Shown: positions 35,583-44,673, numbered from the stretch's first letter. The stretch is 64,000 bases of DNA from PALG01 sp964495885 (GCA_964495885.1 CAZBWO010000017.1:13994-77993); one strand, 5' to 3'. The notes: generated from the letters alone by a model not told the origin. Made by a program: numbers and translations.

Positions 35583-35893
35583 TCGTTTTCCAGCCTTCGG
35601 TATAAATTGGCCCATCCTCCACCATTCATAGCTTCCACTCCGTTAGATCGAAGGATGGAGGCGGCAGTTCCACTTCGCATGCCACTGGCACAACAAGTAA
35701 TTACGGGTTTGTTCCATTTTTTGATTGAGTCCATCCGTACTTGAAGTTGTTGCAAAGGAATATGTTTGGAACCCGGAATAGCACCCTGGGCATATTCGCC
35801 TTTGGTGCGTACATCAAGTATTACAGCACCTCTATTTTTGAAATCTTGTACTTTTTTGGTTTTGTTGCCAAATAGAAAACTAAATAATCCCAT
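35579..35893 (-). CDS. Rhodanese-like domain protein
   Basis: 104 residues forming a single rhodanese domain, cytoplasmic. VILDVRTKGEYAQGAIPGSKHIPL is the CH2A-type segment and the active-site loop is CCASGMRSG with the catalytic cysteine. Single-domain rhodaneses carry sulfur as a persulfide; the acceptor is unknown. It is encoded 3 bp downstream... of the hydroxylase stop is not possible on this strand order: the rhodanese gene follows the hydroxylase gene, with a 3-bp gap, so the two are co-transcribed. Confidence 0.88.
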   Translation of the reverse strand: MGLFSFLFGNKTKKVQDFKNRGAVILDVRTKGEYAQGAIPGSKHIPLQQLQVRMDSIKKWNKPVITCCASGMRSGTAASILRSNGVEAMNGGGWANLYRRLEND

Positions 35894-35896
35894 AGT

Positions 35897-37642
35897 TTAT
35901 AGTAAGTTTAATCCAGTATCAATTAGATGTGCCACTTTGGGCCTTCGTTTTTTTAGGTCGTTGAGGTGCTGTTTTACTTTCTTTGAGAATTCAGAATCTG
36001 CAGCGTGGGACAATTCATAAATTTCCAAGGGTAATAACCAGTCATCTGGGAACTCTTTTTGGAGTTGCTCAAAAACCTTTTCAAGGTAATCTTTGTTAGT
36101 TCCGTTTTGTTCCCTGTAACTTCGCACCAATTGATAAAGTTGGTTTTTGGTGTCTTCCTTTTCAGAAAAGACAGGTTTTACAGTTTCAGTGGCGCTTGCT
36201 TTGTGGGTCACTAAATCAAAGGAATGATAATCTGCAGGCCCCGCAAATGCAGAAATAATTTCTTTTCCAACCGCTAGGTCAAAATCACCCATTTCTGGGG
36301 AAAATAGCACTTCGTCTTTATATTTTACCCAACAATCCGTAAACTGAATGAGCATCAGTTTCCCGTTGAGGTTGCGCATTCCGGTAACGTTCATACCTTC
36401 TACGGTGATACCGCTTTCAAATTCAAAAGCGATGGGTTTTCCATCGTAGAAATTATAGGCTTGAAGATCCCTGGGGCCCATATTTTCAATCGCAAGGTTT
36501 ATTTTTTTCAATTTTCCCAAAGGTGATCTAAATCCGTTGGTGTGACGTTCTACCCCATGCCCAATCACTTCTTTTTCCCGGTAGGCCAAAGCCGTTTCGC
36601 CTTCGGTTTCAAAATAGACTACTTCGTTGTCTTCATTTTGGATCATTCGGGTGAAAACACCACTAATCTGAAGTCCTGTGCTCAACTCAATCGTACCAAT
36701 TTGTTTAGAACCAATCAATTTTTTAAGTCCGCGCCAGCCTCCTTTCCGAAGCGCCATGGAATTGGCAAACTCTTCCAAGACTTCCTGTAAATAAGCAAAG
36801 TCTGGGGTGACAAATAATTGGGGTTGGGGTTTTGTGATATCAAAATCTTGATAGGCAGCTTCAATACTGTAAGGGATTTTTTGAACCTCGGGTTTCATGC
36901 ACCATTCACTCTCCCCAATGGAAGAAAGCAACCCAGCTCCATAAATTTTCGGATTTTCCACGGTGCCTACCATTCCATATTCTACGGTCCACCAATGTAA
37001 ATTCCTTATAAGTGCAATTTCACTAGGGTTGACTTCTTTTTCTTGAAGTGCCAAGACCGCTTTTTCAGCATCGTCAATGTCTTCCTTTGTGGTACCTTCT
37101 GCTTCTTTTAAGATGGAAAGCTTCCGCACTGCTTCATACATTTCGGTGTCATGGGCGCTACAAATAGCTTTTGCACCTATCTCCCCAAAACGCCGAAGGT
37201 ATTCTGCATAGTCCGGACTTGCAATAATGGGTGCGTGTCCAGCTCCCTCATGGATGATGTCTGGGGCAGGGGTGTATTCAATATTTTCCAATTGCCTGAT
37301 ATCACTGGCGATCACCAAAATTTTATATGCCTGAAACTCCATGAAAGCATTGGGTGGAATAAACCCGTCTACCGCAACCGCTGCCCAGCCAATTTCCTTC
37401 AGGATTCGGTTCATGCCATACATAGAAGGAATTTGGTTGATGGAAATCCCGGTTTGGCGCAACCCGTCTACATAGCTTTCATGGGCTACCTTGCTTAAAT
37501 AGTCTACATTTTTTCGCATTACGAAGCGCCACACCGCCTGATTGATAGGCGTGTACTGCTCGTAATGTTGTGGTTTGATGTACTGCTTTAAGTGTGGTGG
37601 CAGCCGATCAATCAATGCATTGCTTTCAAATCCAGTTTCCAT
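35897..37642 (-). CDS. Aromatic amino acid hydroxylase, long form
   Basis: A pterin-dependent, iron-containing hydroxylase, most probably converting phenylalanine to tyrosine. Metal ligands are His131 and His136 in HEGAGHAP and the Glu of WWTVEYG. The catalytic part occupies about residues 1-330. At 581 residues it is about twice the size of PhhA-type bacterial enzymes; the extra ~250 C-terminal residues match nothing I recognise. The context fits aromatic amino acid catabolism: divergent from the TetR gene of the phenylacetate cluster, and followed by a rhodanese gene 3 bp later. Tryptophan as a substrate cannot be excluded. Confidence 0.88.
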   Translation of the reverse strand: METGFESNALIDRLPPHLKQYIKPQHYEQYTPINQAVWRFVMRKNVDYLSKVAHESYVDGLRQTGISINQIPSMYGMNRILKEIGWAAVAVDGFIPPNAFMEFQAYKILVIASDIRQLENIEYTPAPDIIHEGAGHAPIIASPDYAEYLRRFGEIGAKAICSAHDTEMYEAVRKLSILKEAEGTTKEDIDDAEKAVLALQEKEVNPSEIALIRNLHWWTVEYGMVGTVENPKIYGAGLLSSIGESEWCMKPEVQKIPYSIEAAYQDFDITKPQPQLFVTPDFAYLQEVLEEFANSMALRKGGWRGLKKLIGSKQIGTIELSTGLQISGVFTRMIQNEDNEVVYFETEGETALAYREKEVIGHGVERHTNGFRSPLGKLKKINLAIENMGPRDLQAYNFYDGKPIAFEFESGITVEGMNVTGMRNLNGKLMLIQFTDCWVKYKDEVLFSPEMGDFDLAVGKEIISAFAGPADYHSFDLVTHKASATETVKPVFSEKEDTKNQLYQLVRSYREQNGTNKDYLEKVFEQLQKEFPDDWLLPLEIYELSHAADSEFSKKVKQHLNDLKKRRPKVAHLIDTGLNLL

Positions 37643-37732
37643 AGGATGTCAAAAATAGCAAGGAAACCTTTTGAAACCCAAGGGTTGTTGTTTTTTATTT
37701 CTTTTTTCAAGGTTTTCTTATCTTGCATAACC

Positions 37733-38302
37733 ATGAAAATTACGCCTCGTAAAGCAGAAATCATACACATAGCCTCCCAACTTTTCAAGGAGAAAGGTTA
37801 TAGTGCTGTTACGGTTCGGGATATTGCGGATGCCATGGGAATCAAAGCGTCCAGTTTGTATAATCACATTGAAAGCAAACAGGAAATTCTTTCGGTGTTG
37901 GTGTTGGATTTAGCCCGTGAATTTACGGAAGGCATGCAGCTGGTATTGCAGACAGCGAATTCGCCGCTACAGAAAATTGAACAACTCATTAAGCTTCATA
38001 TTCGTATTACGGTAAACCAATCGGAGGCATTGGCTGCTTTAAATAATGACTGGATGCACATGCAAGAAACAGAAGTGAAGGAATTTGTAGCGATGCGGGA
38101 AGCTTACGAAGAACATTTCCGAAGCATCATTAAAGAAGGTATTTCTGTAGGGCAAATACAAGCCCGACACCCAGAAGTGATTCTTTTTTCAATTCTCTCT
38201 ACTTTACGAACGCTTTATCTTTGGTATCAAAAGCGAGGGAAGTTGGATATCAATATACTGGAGCGGGATATGACCGCAGTTTTGTTGAGGGGAATCGTTT
38301 AG
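37733..38302 (+). CDS. TetR-family regulator, probably of the phenylacetate operon
   Basis: 189 residues with an N-terminal TetR helix-turn-helix (IIHIASQLFKEKGYSAVTVRDIADAMGIKASSLYNHI) and a helical ligand-binding domain. The start ATG at 37733 removes an unlikely 47-residue extension running into the hydroxylase gene. It lies directly upstream of paaE in the same direction, and an 18-bp palindrome covers the paa promoter, so it probably represses paa and is released by phenylacetyl-CoA, as known for PaaR-type TetR proteins. The ligand is inferred, not shown. Confidence 0.88.
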   Translation: MKITPRKAEIIHIASQLFKEKGYSAVTVRDIADAMGIKASSLYNHIESKQEILSVLVLDLAREFTEGMQLVLQTANSPLQKIEQLIKLHIRITVNQSEALAALNNDWMHMQETEVKEFVAMREAYEEHFRSIIKEGISVGQIQARHPEVILFSILSTLRTLYLWYQKRGKLDINILERDMTAVLLRGIV

Positions 38303-38313
38303 AAACATTTAAC

Positions 38314-38344
38314 TTGCATTCCTAACTAACAAGTGTTAGTTTTG
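38314..38344 (+). promoter_or_regulatory. Predicted paa operon promoter
   Basis: TTG at 38314-38316 and TAGTTTTG at 38337-38344, separated by 20 bp, match the Bacteroidota promoter consensus closely. The paaE ATG is 19 bp downstream of the -7 box. Confidence 0.6.
38324..38341. promoter_or_regulatory. Palindromic operator overlapping the paa promoter
   Basis: AACTAACA-AG-TGTTAGTT is a perfect inverted repeat with 8-bp arms that covers the spacer and the first bases of the -7 element. Size and position fit a TetR-family operator blocking transcription, and the tetR gene is immediately upstream. Confidence 0.6.
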
Positions 38345-38363
38345 TGTACATAACTATTTTCCT

Positions 38364-39434
38364 ATGGCCACATTTCACTCTGTGAACGTTCAGGATATCT
38401 ATAAGGAAACACCAGATTGTTCAGTGGTGTCTTTTGAAATCCCTCCCCAGCTTGCCAATCAATTCAGTTTTCAACAGGGACAACACCTTACTTTACGGGC
38501 AATGATTGATGGGGAAGATGTTCGACGTTCGTATAGCCTCTGTTCAAGTCCTTATGAAGGTGCTTGGAAGGTAGCGGTGAAACAAATCCCCGAAGGTAAA
38601 TTCTCTACCTATGTCAATGAACAATTACAAGTAGGGGACACCATAGAATTGATGACGCCCAGCGGTACTTTTGGAGTCACCTGTTCCAACGATCCCAAGT
38701 TGTATGTTGCTTTCGTTGCAGGAAGTGGGATTACGCCTGTTATTTCCATGATTAAGGCACATTTGGAAAAGGAACCAGACTCGAGATTTCAATTGTATTA
38801 TTTGAATCGAACCGTAAAATCGATTATCTTTAAGGAAGAACTGGAACAGCTTCGGAACCAATATTTTGGACGTTTTGAAATCTTTTATTTCCTTACCAAA
38901 GAACACCGCGATATTGAATTGTTCAACGGAAGGTTTACTTCGGAAAAATTACAGGAAGTATTTCATAAACTAATGGATATTTCCCAAACAAACGAGGTGT
39001 TCCTTTGCGGGCCTGAAGAAATGGTGTTTTTGGTTAGGGACGAATTAGTAAAAGCAGGTATGCCGAAGACACATATTCACTATGAATTGTTTGTGTCTGG
39101 ACTTTCCGAAGAAGATAAAAAAAGAGCAGAGCGATTAGCAACACAAAAAGTGGAAGGGGTGGAAGTCACCTTGATAGATGGAGGGAAAGAGTTCCACTAT
39201 ACCATGACCAAAGATTATGACAACTTATTGGATGCAGCGCTAGGCGCCGGAGCCGATTTGCCCTTTGCTTGTAAAGGAGGGGTCTGCAGTACTTGTAAAT
39301 GTAGGTTGTTGGAAGGAAAGGTAGAAATGAAAGTGAATTATGCTTTGGAAGAGGAGGAGCTGAAACAGGACTATATTTTAAGCTGCCAAGCAGTGCCTAT
39401 TAGTGAAACCGTAAAAATAGATTTTGACGTTTAA
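38364..39434 (+). CDS. paaE: Phenylacetyl-CoA epoxidase reductase subunit
   Basis: The NAD(P)H-dependent reductase that feeds electrons to the PaaABC epoxidase. 356 residues: an FAD-binding domain (RRSYSLCSSP), a nucleotide domain (FVAGSGITPVISMIK, FLCGPEEM) and a C-terminal plant-type [2Fe-2S] ferredoxin with CKGGVCSTCKCR and a distal Cys in YILSCQA. It is the first gene of the operon, directly behind the palindromic operator. Confidence 0.95.
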   Translation: MATFHSVNVQDIYKETPDCSVVSFEIPPQLANQFSFQQGQHLTLRAMIDGEDVRRSYSLCSSPYEGAWKVAVKQIPEGKFSTYVNEQLQVGDTIELMTPSGTFGVTCSNDPKLYVAFVAGSGITPVISMIKAHLEKEPDSRFQLYYLNRTVKSIIFKEELEQLRNQYFGRFEIFYFLTKEHRDIELFNGRFTSEKLQEVFHKLMDISQTNEVFLCGPEEMVFLVRDELVKAGMPKTHIHYELFVSGLSEEDKKRAERLATQKVEGVEVTLIDGGKEFHYTMTKDYDNLLDAALGAGADLPFACKGGVCSTCKCRLLEGKVEMKVNYALEEEELKQDYILSCQAVPISETVKIDFDV

Positions 39435-39445
39435 AAAATGGAATT

Positions 39446-40402
39446 ATGAGCGACAAGGATATTAAAGATTTAGAACAAATGTTCGAAGACCGCATCGAAC
39501 GGGATGAGAAAATAGAACCGAAAGATTGGATGCCCGAAAAATACCGAAAAACCCACATTCGGCAGATTTCCCAACATGCGCATTCCGAAATTGTAGGCAT
39601 GCTACCTGAAGGGAACTGGATTACCAGAGCGCCTTCCTTACGCAGAAAGGCCGCATTGTTAGCAAAAGTACAGGATGAGGCAGGACATGGGCTTTATCTC
39701 TATTCTGCCTGTGAAACCCTAGGAATTTCACGCGAAGAATTATTTGATCAATTACATACTGGTAAAGCCAAATATTCGTCCATTTTTAATTACCCAACCA
39801 TTACTTGGGCAGATATTGGTGCCATTGGTTGGTTGGTAGATGGCGCTGCCATTATCAATCAAGTGGCATTGTGCACTACTTCTTTTGGCCCCTATGCCCG
39901 TGCTATGGTTCGTATTTGTAAAGAAGAAAGCTTTCACCAACGGCAGGGATATGAAATCATGCTCACTCTTTGCAATGGTTCCGAGGAACAAAAAGCGATG
40001 GCGCAAGATGCTTTGAATCGTTGGTGGTGGCCTAGCTTGATGATGTTTGGTCCGCGGGATGAGGACTCCCCGCATACGGCGCAATCCATGAAATGGAAAC
40101 TGAAACGCAAAACCAATGATGAACTGCGGCAACAATTTGTAGACCAAACGGTTCCGCAAGCCGAAGTATTGGGAATTACCATTCCAGATCCCGATTTAAA
40201 ATGGAACGAGGCCAAAGGGCAATATGATTTTGGGGAGATTGATTGGGAAGAATTTTGGCAAGTGGTGAAAGGTCACGGCCCTTGTAATAAAGAACGTATG
40301 GACGCACGTGTAAGTGCTTGGGATAATGGTGCATGGGTTCGTGATGCGGCGATGTCATACGCCGAAAAACAACAAGATAAAAAAATAGCGAAAGCAAGTT
40401 AA
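39446..40402 (+). CDS. paaA: Phenylacetyl-CoA epoxidase subunit A (catalytic)
   Basis: The di-iron catalytic subunit that epoxidises the ring of phenylacetyl-CoA. Ligand-bearing helices are visible as KVQDEAGHGLYLYSA and CKEESFHQRQGYEIM. 318 residues match the family (E. coli 309). It starts 11 bp after paaE. Electrons come from PaaE, and PaaC is the structural partner. Confidence 0.97.
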   Translation: MSDKDIKDLEQMFEDRIERDEKIEPKDWMPEKYRKTHIRQISQHAHSEIVGMLPEGNWITRAPSLRRKAALLAKVQDEAGHGLYLYSACETLGISREELFDQLHTGKAKYSSIFNYPTITWADIGAIGWLVDGAAIINQVALCTTSFGPYARAMVRICKEESFHQRQGYEIMLTLCNGSEEQKAMAQDALNRWWWPSLMMFGPRDEDSPHTAQSMKWKLKRKTNDELRQQFVDQTVPQAEVLGITIPDPDLKWNEAKGQYDFGEIDWEEFWQVVKGHGPCNKERMDARVSAWDNGAWVRDAAMSYAEKQQDKKIAKAS

Positions 40403-40412
40403 GATCATAGGT

Positions 40413-40697
40413 ATGAAAAAAGATTGGCCCCTTTGGGAAGTATTTGTTCGAAGTAAAAACGGATTGGAACACCGGCATTTTGGAAGCCTTCATGCCGCCG
40501 ATGCCGAAATGGCCCTGGAAAACGCCCGGGATGTATATACCCGTAGAAACGAAGGAGTGAGTATTTGGGTAGTGGAAAGCAAACATATTACTGCCTCCAA
40601 TCCTTCTGAAAATGGGGAGTTATTTGAGCCTGCTCAGAATAAAGTATATCGGCACCCCACTTTTTACAACCTCCCAGATGAGGTAAAACACATGTAA
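40413..40697 (+). CDS. paaB: Phenylacetyl-CoA epoxidase subunit B
   Basis: A small subunit of the epoxidase, 94 residues. It has the family pattern WPLWEVFVRSKNGLEHRHFGSLHAADAEMALENARDVYTRR and the GVSIWVV segment. Its exact role is unclear, although it is required for the complex. It lies between paaA and paaC with 10- and 13-bp gaps. Confidence 0.96.
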   Translation: MKKDWPLWEVFVRSKNGLEHRHFGSLHAADAEMALENARDVYTRRNEGVSIWVVESKHITASNPSENGELFEPAQNKVYRHPTFYNLPDEVKHM

Positions 40698-40710
40698 TCC
40701 TTCCGAAGTC

Positions 40711-41466
40711 ATGGATAACAAAACACTTTTTGAATACATTCTAAGCATTGCAGATAATAACCTTATCCTAGGGCAACGCCTTGGGGAGCTTTGTGGTCAT
40801 GGGCCCACCTTGGAGACAGATATTGCGCTTACCAACATTGCCTTGGATCTCTTTGGGCAAACCCGAAGCTATTACCAATATGCTGCGCAACTGCATCCAG
40901 ATTTTGATACGGAAGATGAGGTGGCGTTTCTTAGGAAAGAGCGTCAGTATAGAAATGCACTTTTAGTAGAACAACCCAATACAGATTTCGCCTATGTCAT
41001 TGGGCGGCAGTATTTTTTTGATGTATTTCATTACCTACTTATCGAGCAATTACAGCAAAGTACAGATGCAACCCTTTCGGCCATCGCCACAAAAGCCATC
41101 AAAGAAGTGAGCTATCACAAACGGTTTTCTGGGGATTGGGTGAAACGATTGGGTGATGGAACTTCAGAAAGCCATACAAAAATGCAGCAAGCCGTAAATG
41201 ATTTATGGCGGTATACCAATGAACTTTTTGAAGCTACACTTTTTGAAAAGGAAGCCGCTGAAGTAGGCGTAGGAGTTGTCTTGGAATCTTTAAAGGAAAG
41301 CTATTACGAAACCGTAAGTTCCTTATTGAAGGAAGCCACCTTGGAGGTCCCTGAAAACCCATTCTTCCAAAAAGGGGGCAAGGAAGGCATCCATACAGAG
41401 CATATGGGCTACTTGTTAGCAGATCTTCAATACATGCAACGAACCTATCCCAGTTTGAAGTGGTAA
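40711..41466 (+). CDS. paaC: Phenylacetyl-CoA epoxidase subunit C
   Basis: The structural ferritin-like partner of PaaA, 251 residues. Typical segments are GQRLGELCGHGPTLETDIALTNIALDLFGQTR, YHKRFSGDWVKRLGDGTSESH and HTEHMGYLLADLQYMQRTYP. Its stop overlaps the paaD start (TAATG). Confidence 0.96.
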   Translation: MDNKTLFEYILSIADNNLILGQRLGELCGHGPTLETDIALTNIALDLFGQTRSYYQYAAQLHPDFDTEDEVAFLRKERQYRNALLVEQPNTDFAYVIGRQYFFDVFHYLLIEQLQQSTDATLSAIATKAIKEVSYHKRFSGDWVKRLGDGTSESHTKMQQAVNDLWRYTNELFEATLFEKEAAEVGVGVVLESLKESYYETVSSLLKEATLEVPENPFFQKGGKEGIHTEHMGYLLADLQYMQRTYPSLKW

Positions 41467-41966
41467 TGTTGGCAACAGCTCCACATATCGAACATCATTT
41501 AAAAACCATTTTGGAAACGGTTTCAGATCCTGAAATTCCAGTACTTTCTGTATTAGATTTAGGAGTCATACGCGAAGCTGTGGAAAAAGACGGGATTGTG
41601 TATGTGAAACTAACACCTACCTATTCTGGATGTCCTGCCATGGATGTAATGGCCGATGATATCAAGGCTGCTTTTCAGAAGGAAGGAAAAGAGGCGAAGG
41701 TTACTTTGGTGTTGTCGCCAGCTTGGTCTACCGATTGGATTTCGGAGGCGGGAAAACAAAAAATGGAAGCCTATGGTATTGCAGCTCCCTTGGAAGCAAG
41801 TGCCGATAAGGAAGCGTTACTTGGAGAAAAGAAATTGGTGAAATGTCCACAATGTGGCAGCACGAACACCCATATGGTAAGTCAGTTTGGATCTACAGCC
41901 TGTAAAGCGTTGTTCCAATGTGATGATTGCCAAGAACCCTTTGATTATTTTAAATGCTTAAAATAA
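41466..41966 (+). CDS. paaD: Phenylacetate pathway protein D (Fe-S assembly factor)
   Basis: 166 residues. The N-terminal MIP18/SufT-like domain (DPEIPVLSVLDLGVIR, PTYSGCPAMDVM) and the C-terminal zinc-ribbon-like cysteines (CPQCGS, ACKALFQCDDC, FKC) are both typical of PaaD, believed to mature the iron centres of the epoxidase. The ATG overlapping the paaC stop was chosen; a GTG two codons earlier is also open. Confidence 0.94.
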   Translation: MLATAPHIEHHLKTILETVSDPEIPVLSVLDLGVIREAVEKDGIVYVKLTPTYSGCPAMDVMADDIKAAFQKEGKEAKVTLVLSPAWSTDWISEAGKQKMEAYGIAAPLEASADKEALLGEKKLVKCPQCGSTNTHMVSQFGSTACKALFQCDDCQEPFDYFKCLK

Positions 41967-42320
41967 ATGTTAGGATTACGCACGACCATATATAAAGTTT
42001 CAGATTTGCAAAAAGCAAAAGAATGGTACGCGAAAGCGTTTCAAACTGAACCCTATTTTGATGAACCATTTTATGTGGGATTCAATATTCAGGGATATGA
42101 ACTTGGACTTTTGCCGGATGCTTCCGAAAAAGGAGATAATGTGATGTCTTATTGGGGAGTGGAACAAATTCAAGAAACCTATGAACATTTGTTGTCTTTA
42201 GGAGCAAGTCCTCACGAAGCACCCCATAATGTGGGAGGGGAAATTGAAGTGGCTTCCGTAAAGGATCCTTGGGACAACATCATCGGAATTATCTATAACC
42301 CCCATTTTAAATTACCGTAA
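41967..42320 (+). CDS. VOC (glyoxalase-fold) protein in the paa operon
   Basis: 117 residues with the beta-alpha-beta-beta-beta pattern of the vicinal oxygen chelate superfamily: LQKAKEWYAKAF, PYFDEPFYVGFNIQGYELGL, WGVEQIQETYEHLLSLGA and VKDPWDNIIGIIYNP. It is packed between paaD and paaG with no gap on either side, so it is part of the operon. It is not one of the classical Paa proteins; a role in handling a reactive epoxide or oxepin intermediate is possible but is inference. Confidence 0.88.
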   Translation: MLGLRTTIYKVSDLQKAKEWYAKAFQTEPYFDEPFYVGFNIQGYELGLLPDASEKGDNVMSYWGVEQIQETYEHLLSLGASPHEAPHNVGGEIEVASVKDPWDNIIGIIYNPHFKLP

Positions 42321-43100
42321 ATGAGCAGTATTACCGTTGAAATAAAAGCCAATAGCGCTTGGGTTACCTTAAATAGGCCCGAAGTCTTCAACAGCTTCAA
42401 CCGTGAAATGGCCTTGTCACTTCAAAACGTGTTGGATGAAGCAAAAGAAAATCCTTCCATTCGCGCGATTGTACTTATTGGATCGGGTAAGGCCTTCTGT
42501 GCGGGACAGGATTTAAAGGAAGTCACCAGCCCAGAACTCAATCCCGGTTTCAAGAAAATACTGGAAGAACATTATAATCCTATTGTAAGTAGAATAAGAA
42601 GTATTGAAAAACCCATTATTGCTGCAGTGAATGGAGTAGCCGCTGGGGCCGGTGCTAATATAGCCTTGGCTTGTGATGTAGTGATTGCTTCGGAAAAGGC
42701 CAGCTTTATTCAGGCATTCAGTAAAATAGGATTAATACCAGACAGTGCTGGAACCTTTTTTCTGCCTAGATTGATTGGCTTCCAAAAAGCATCTGCTTTA
42801 ATGATGTTGGGTGATAAGGTATCTGCTTTTGAAGCAGAACGGCTGGGTATGGTCTATAAAGTGGCTTCCGAAGAAACCTTTATGGATGAAGTGCATCATA
42901 TTGCGAGTACCCTTTCTGAAATGCCTACCAAGGCCTTGGGCATGACCAAAAGACTATTAAATCAGTCTATGAATCATACCCTAGAACAGCAATTGGATAT
43001 GGAAAGTGTGTTGCAGATTGAGGCAGCTCAAAGTGAAGACTATGCTGAAGGGGTTGCAGCTTTTGTAGAAAAAAGAAAACCAAACTTCAAAGGACAATAA
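42321..43100 (+). CDS. paaG: Ring-epoxide isomerase (enoyl-CoA isomerase family)
   Basis: Crotonase-fold protein of 259 residues. In the phenylacetate pathway PaaG isomerises the epoxide to the oxepin-CoA. Features are the oxyanion-hole segments AFCAGQDLKEV and NGVAAGAGANIALACDVVIA, and the PaaG-like SFIQAFSKIGLIPDSAGTF. Its stop overlaps the paaH start (TAATG). Confidence 0.92.
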   Translation: MSSITVEIKANSAWVTLNRPEVFNSFNREMALSLQNVLDEAKENPSIRAIVLIGSGKAFCAGQDLKEVTSPELNPGFKKILEEHYNPIVSRIRSIEKPIIAAVNGVAAGAGANIALACDVVIASEKASFIQAFSKIGLIPDSAGTFFLPRLIGFQKASALMMLGDKVSAFEAERLGMVYKVASEETFMDEVHHIASTLSEMPTKALGMTKRLLNQSMNHTLEQQLDMESVLQIEAAQSEDYAEGVAAFVEKRKPNFKGQ

Positions 43101-44266
43101 TGATTAAGAAAGTAGGAGTTATAGGTGCCGGAACCATGGGAAGCGGAATTGCTCAAGTAGCAGCCACGGCGGGCTGCACCGTGCAATTGTTCGATACTCA
43201 GGAAGATGCATTGGAGAAGGCAGAAAAGGGTTTGGAGAAAATTTTAAACCGACTCATTGAAAAAGAAAGGATAGATGTTACTGAAAAAAATAGAATTCAG
43301 GGGAATATCGAATATGTGTCGTCCTTAAAAAATATGGCCAATGCCCAATTAATCATTGAAGCCATTGTAGAAAATCTGGAAATCAAACAAAAGGTGTTTC
43401 AGGAATTGGAAGGATTGGTTTCCGAAGAAACAATTTTAGCGACTAATACCTCTTCGCTTTCGGTGGCCTCTATTGCTTCGGCTTTGGAACATCCCAATCG
43501 TTGTGTGGGTATTCACTTTTTCAATCCTGCTCCATTGATGAAATTAGTAGAGGTAGTGCCTGCCATACAAACTTCCGAAGCAGTATTGAATAAAGCATCA
43601 AAGACAATTTCAGATTGGGGTAAAACGGTTGCCATTGCCAAGGATACCCCAGGGTTTATCGTGAATCGGGTGGCACGGCCATTCTACGGGGAGGCGCTAA
43701 GAATCTATGAAGAAGGAATTGCCAATTTCCATATTATAGACCGCGCGATGAAAGAGGTTGGGGGGTTCCGTATGGGCCCTTTTGAATTAATGGATTTTAT
43801 TGGGAACGATGTAAATTATACCGTAACCGAAACCGTTTTTAAAGCATTTTATTTTGATCCCCGCTACAAACCTTCCTTTACCCAAAAGCGTTTGAGTGAA
43901 GCAGGTTGGCTGGGTAGAAAGACCGGAAAGGGATATTACGAATATCACCATAGGGAAATGATGGTTCCAGAAGGCGATTCACCTTCCGAAGAACAACTTA
44001 CTACAATTTTCAATCGTATTTTGGTGATGCTTATCAATGAAGCGGCAGATGCATTGTTTTGGAACATTGCTTCCGCAGAAGATATAGATAATGCCATGAC
44101 CAAAGGGGTGAACTACCCTAAAGGGTTGTTGGCTTGGGCCGATGAAAAAGGATTGGATTGGTGTGTAGAACAGATGGATGTATTGTATGAGACCTATCGG
44201 GAAGACCGCTATCGATGCTCGCCCTTGCTTCGGAAAATGAACCGTGAACAACAAACCTTTTTCTAA
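43100..44266 (+). CDS. paaH: 3-hydroxyacyl-CoA dehydrogenase
   Basis: 388 residues: an NAD-binding Rossmann fold (GVIGAGTMGSGIAQVAA), the catalytic GIHFFNPAPLMKLVEVV, KDTPGFIVNRVARPFYGEA, and the FELMDFIGNDV C-terminal domain. It oxidises the 3-hydroxyadipyl-CoA-type intermediate late in the pathway. It is shorter than E. coli PaaH (~475) but retains a second C-terminal HCDH-like domain segment (ADALFWNIASAEDIDNAMTKG). Confidence 0.93.
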   Translation: MIKKVGVIGAGTMGSGIAQVAATAGCTVQLFDTQEDALEKAEKGLEKILNRLIEKERIDVTEKNRIQGNIEYVSSLKNMANAQLIIEAIVENLEIKQKVFQELEGLVSEETILATNTSSLSVASIASALEHPNRCVGIHFFNPAPLMKLVEVVPAIQTSEAVLNKASKTISDWGKTVAIAKDTPGFIVNRVARPFYGEALRIYEEGIANFHIIDRAMKEVGGFRMGPFELMDFIGNDVNYTVTETVFKAFYFDPRYKPSFTQKRLSEAGWLGRKTGKGYYEYHHREMMVPEGDSPSEEQLTTIFNRILVMLINEAADALFWNIASAEDIDNAMTKGVNYPKGLLAWADEKGLDWCVEQMDVLYETYREDRYRCSPLLRKMNREQQTFF

Positions 44267-44673
44267 TGGAGGGCGCCAAAATTCCATACAAGATGTTGTC
44301 TTTGGATCCTTTTAGTCGGTGGATGGGTATCGAAATAATACATTGTGAAGTAGGCCGTTGCAAGGTGCAAATGACAGTACGTGAAGAAATGCTGAACAGT
44401 ATGGGGAAGGCCCATGGTGGAATTTCCTATGCTTTGGCAGATACGGCTTTCGGCTTTACAGCCAATACCCATGGAAAATATGCCGTTTCCATTGAAACAT
44501 CTATCAATCATATTGAGGCGCTGAATCTGGGTGATGTTCTGGTAGCCGAAAGCGTGATTGAAAAAGTAAATAATAAACTAGGGTTTAACGTCGTGGAAGT
44601 AAAACGTGGCGAGGAACTGGTGGCACTCTTTAAGGGTGTGGTTTACCGAACCCAAAAAGATTGGACAGAATGA
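44266..44673 (+). CDS. paaI: PaaI-type thioesterase
   Basis: A hotdog-fold thioesterase of 135 residues, the family that hydrolyses dead-end CoA thioesters of the pathway and so recycles CoA. It shows the MGKAHGGISYALADTAFGF helix motif, the conserved catalytic region, and VKRGEELVALFKGVVYR. It overlaps paaH by TAATG and paaJ by ATGA. Confidence 0.93.
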   Translation: MEGAKIPYKMLSLDPFSRWMGIEIIHCEVGRCKVQMTVREEMLNSMGKAHGGISYALADTAFGFTANTHGKYAVSIETSINHIEALNLGDVLVAESVIEKVNNKLGFNVVEVKRGEELVALFKGVVYRTQKDWTE

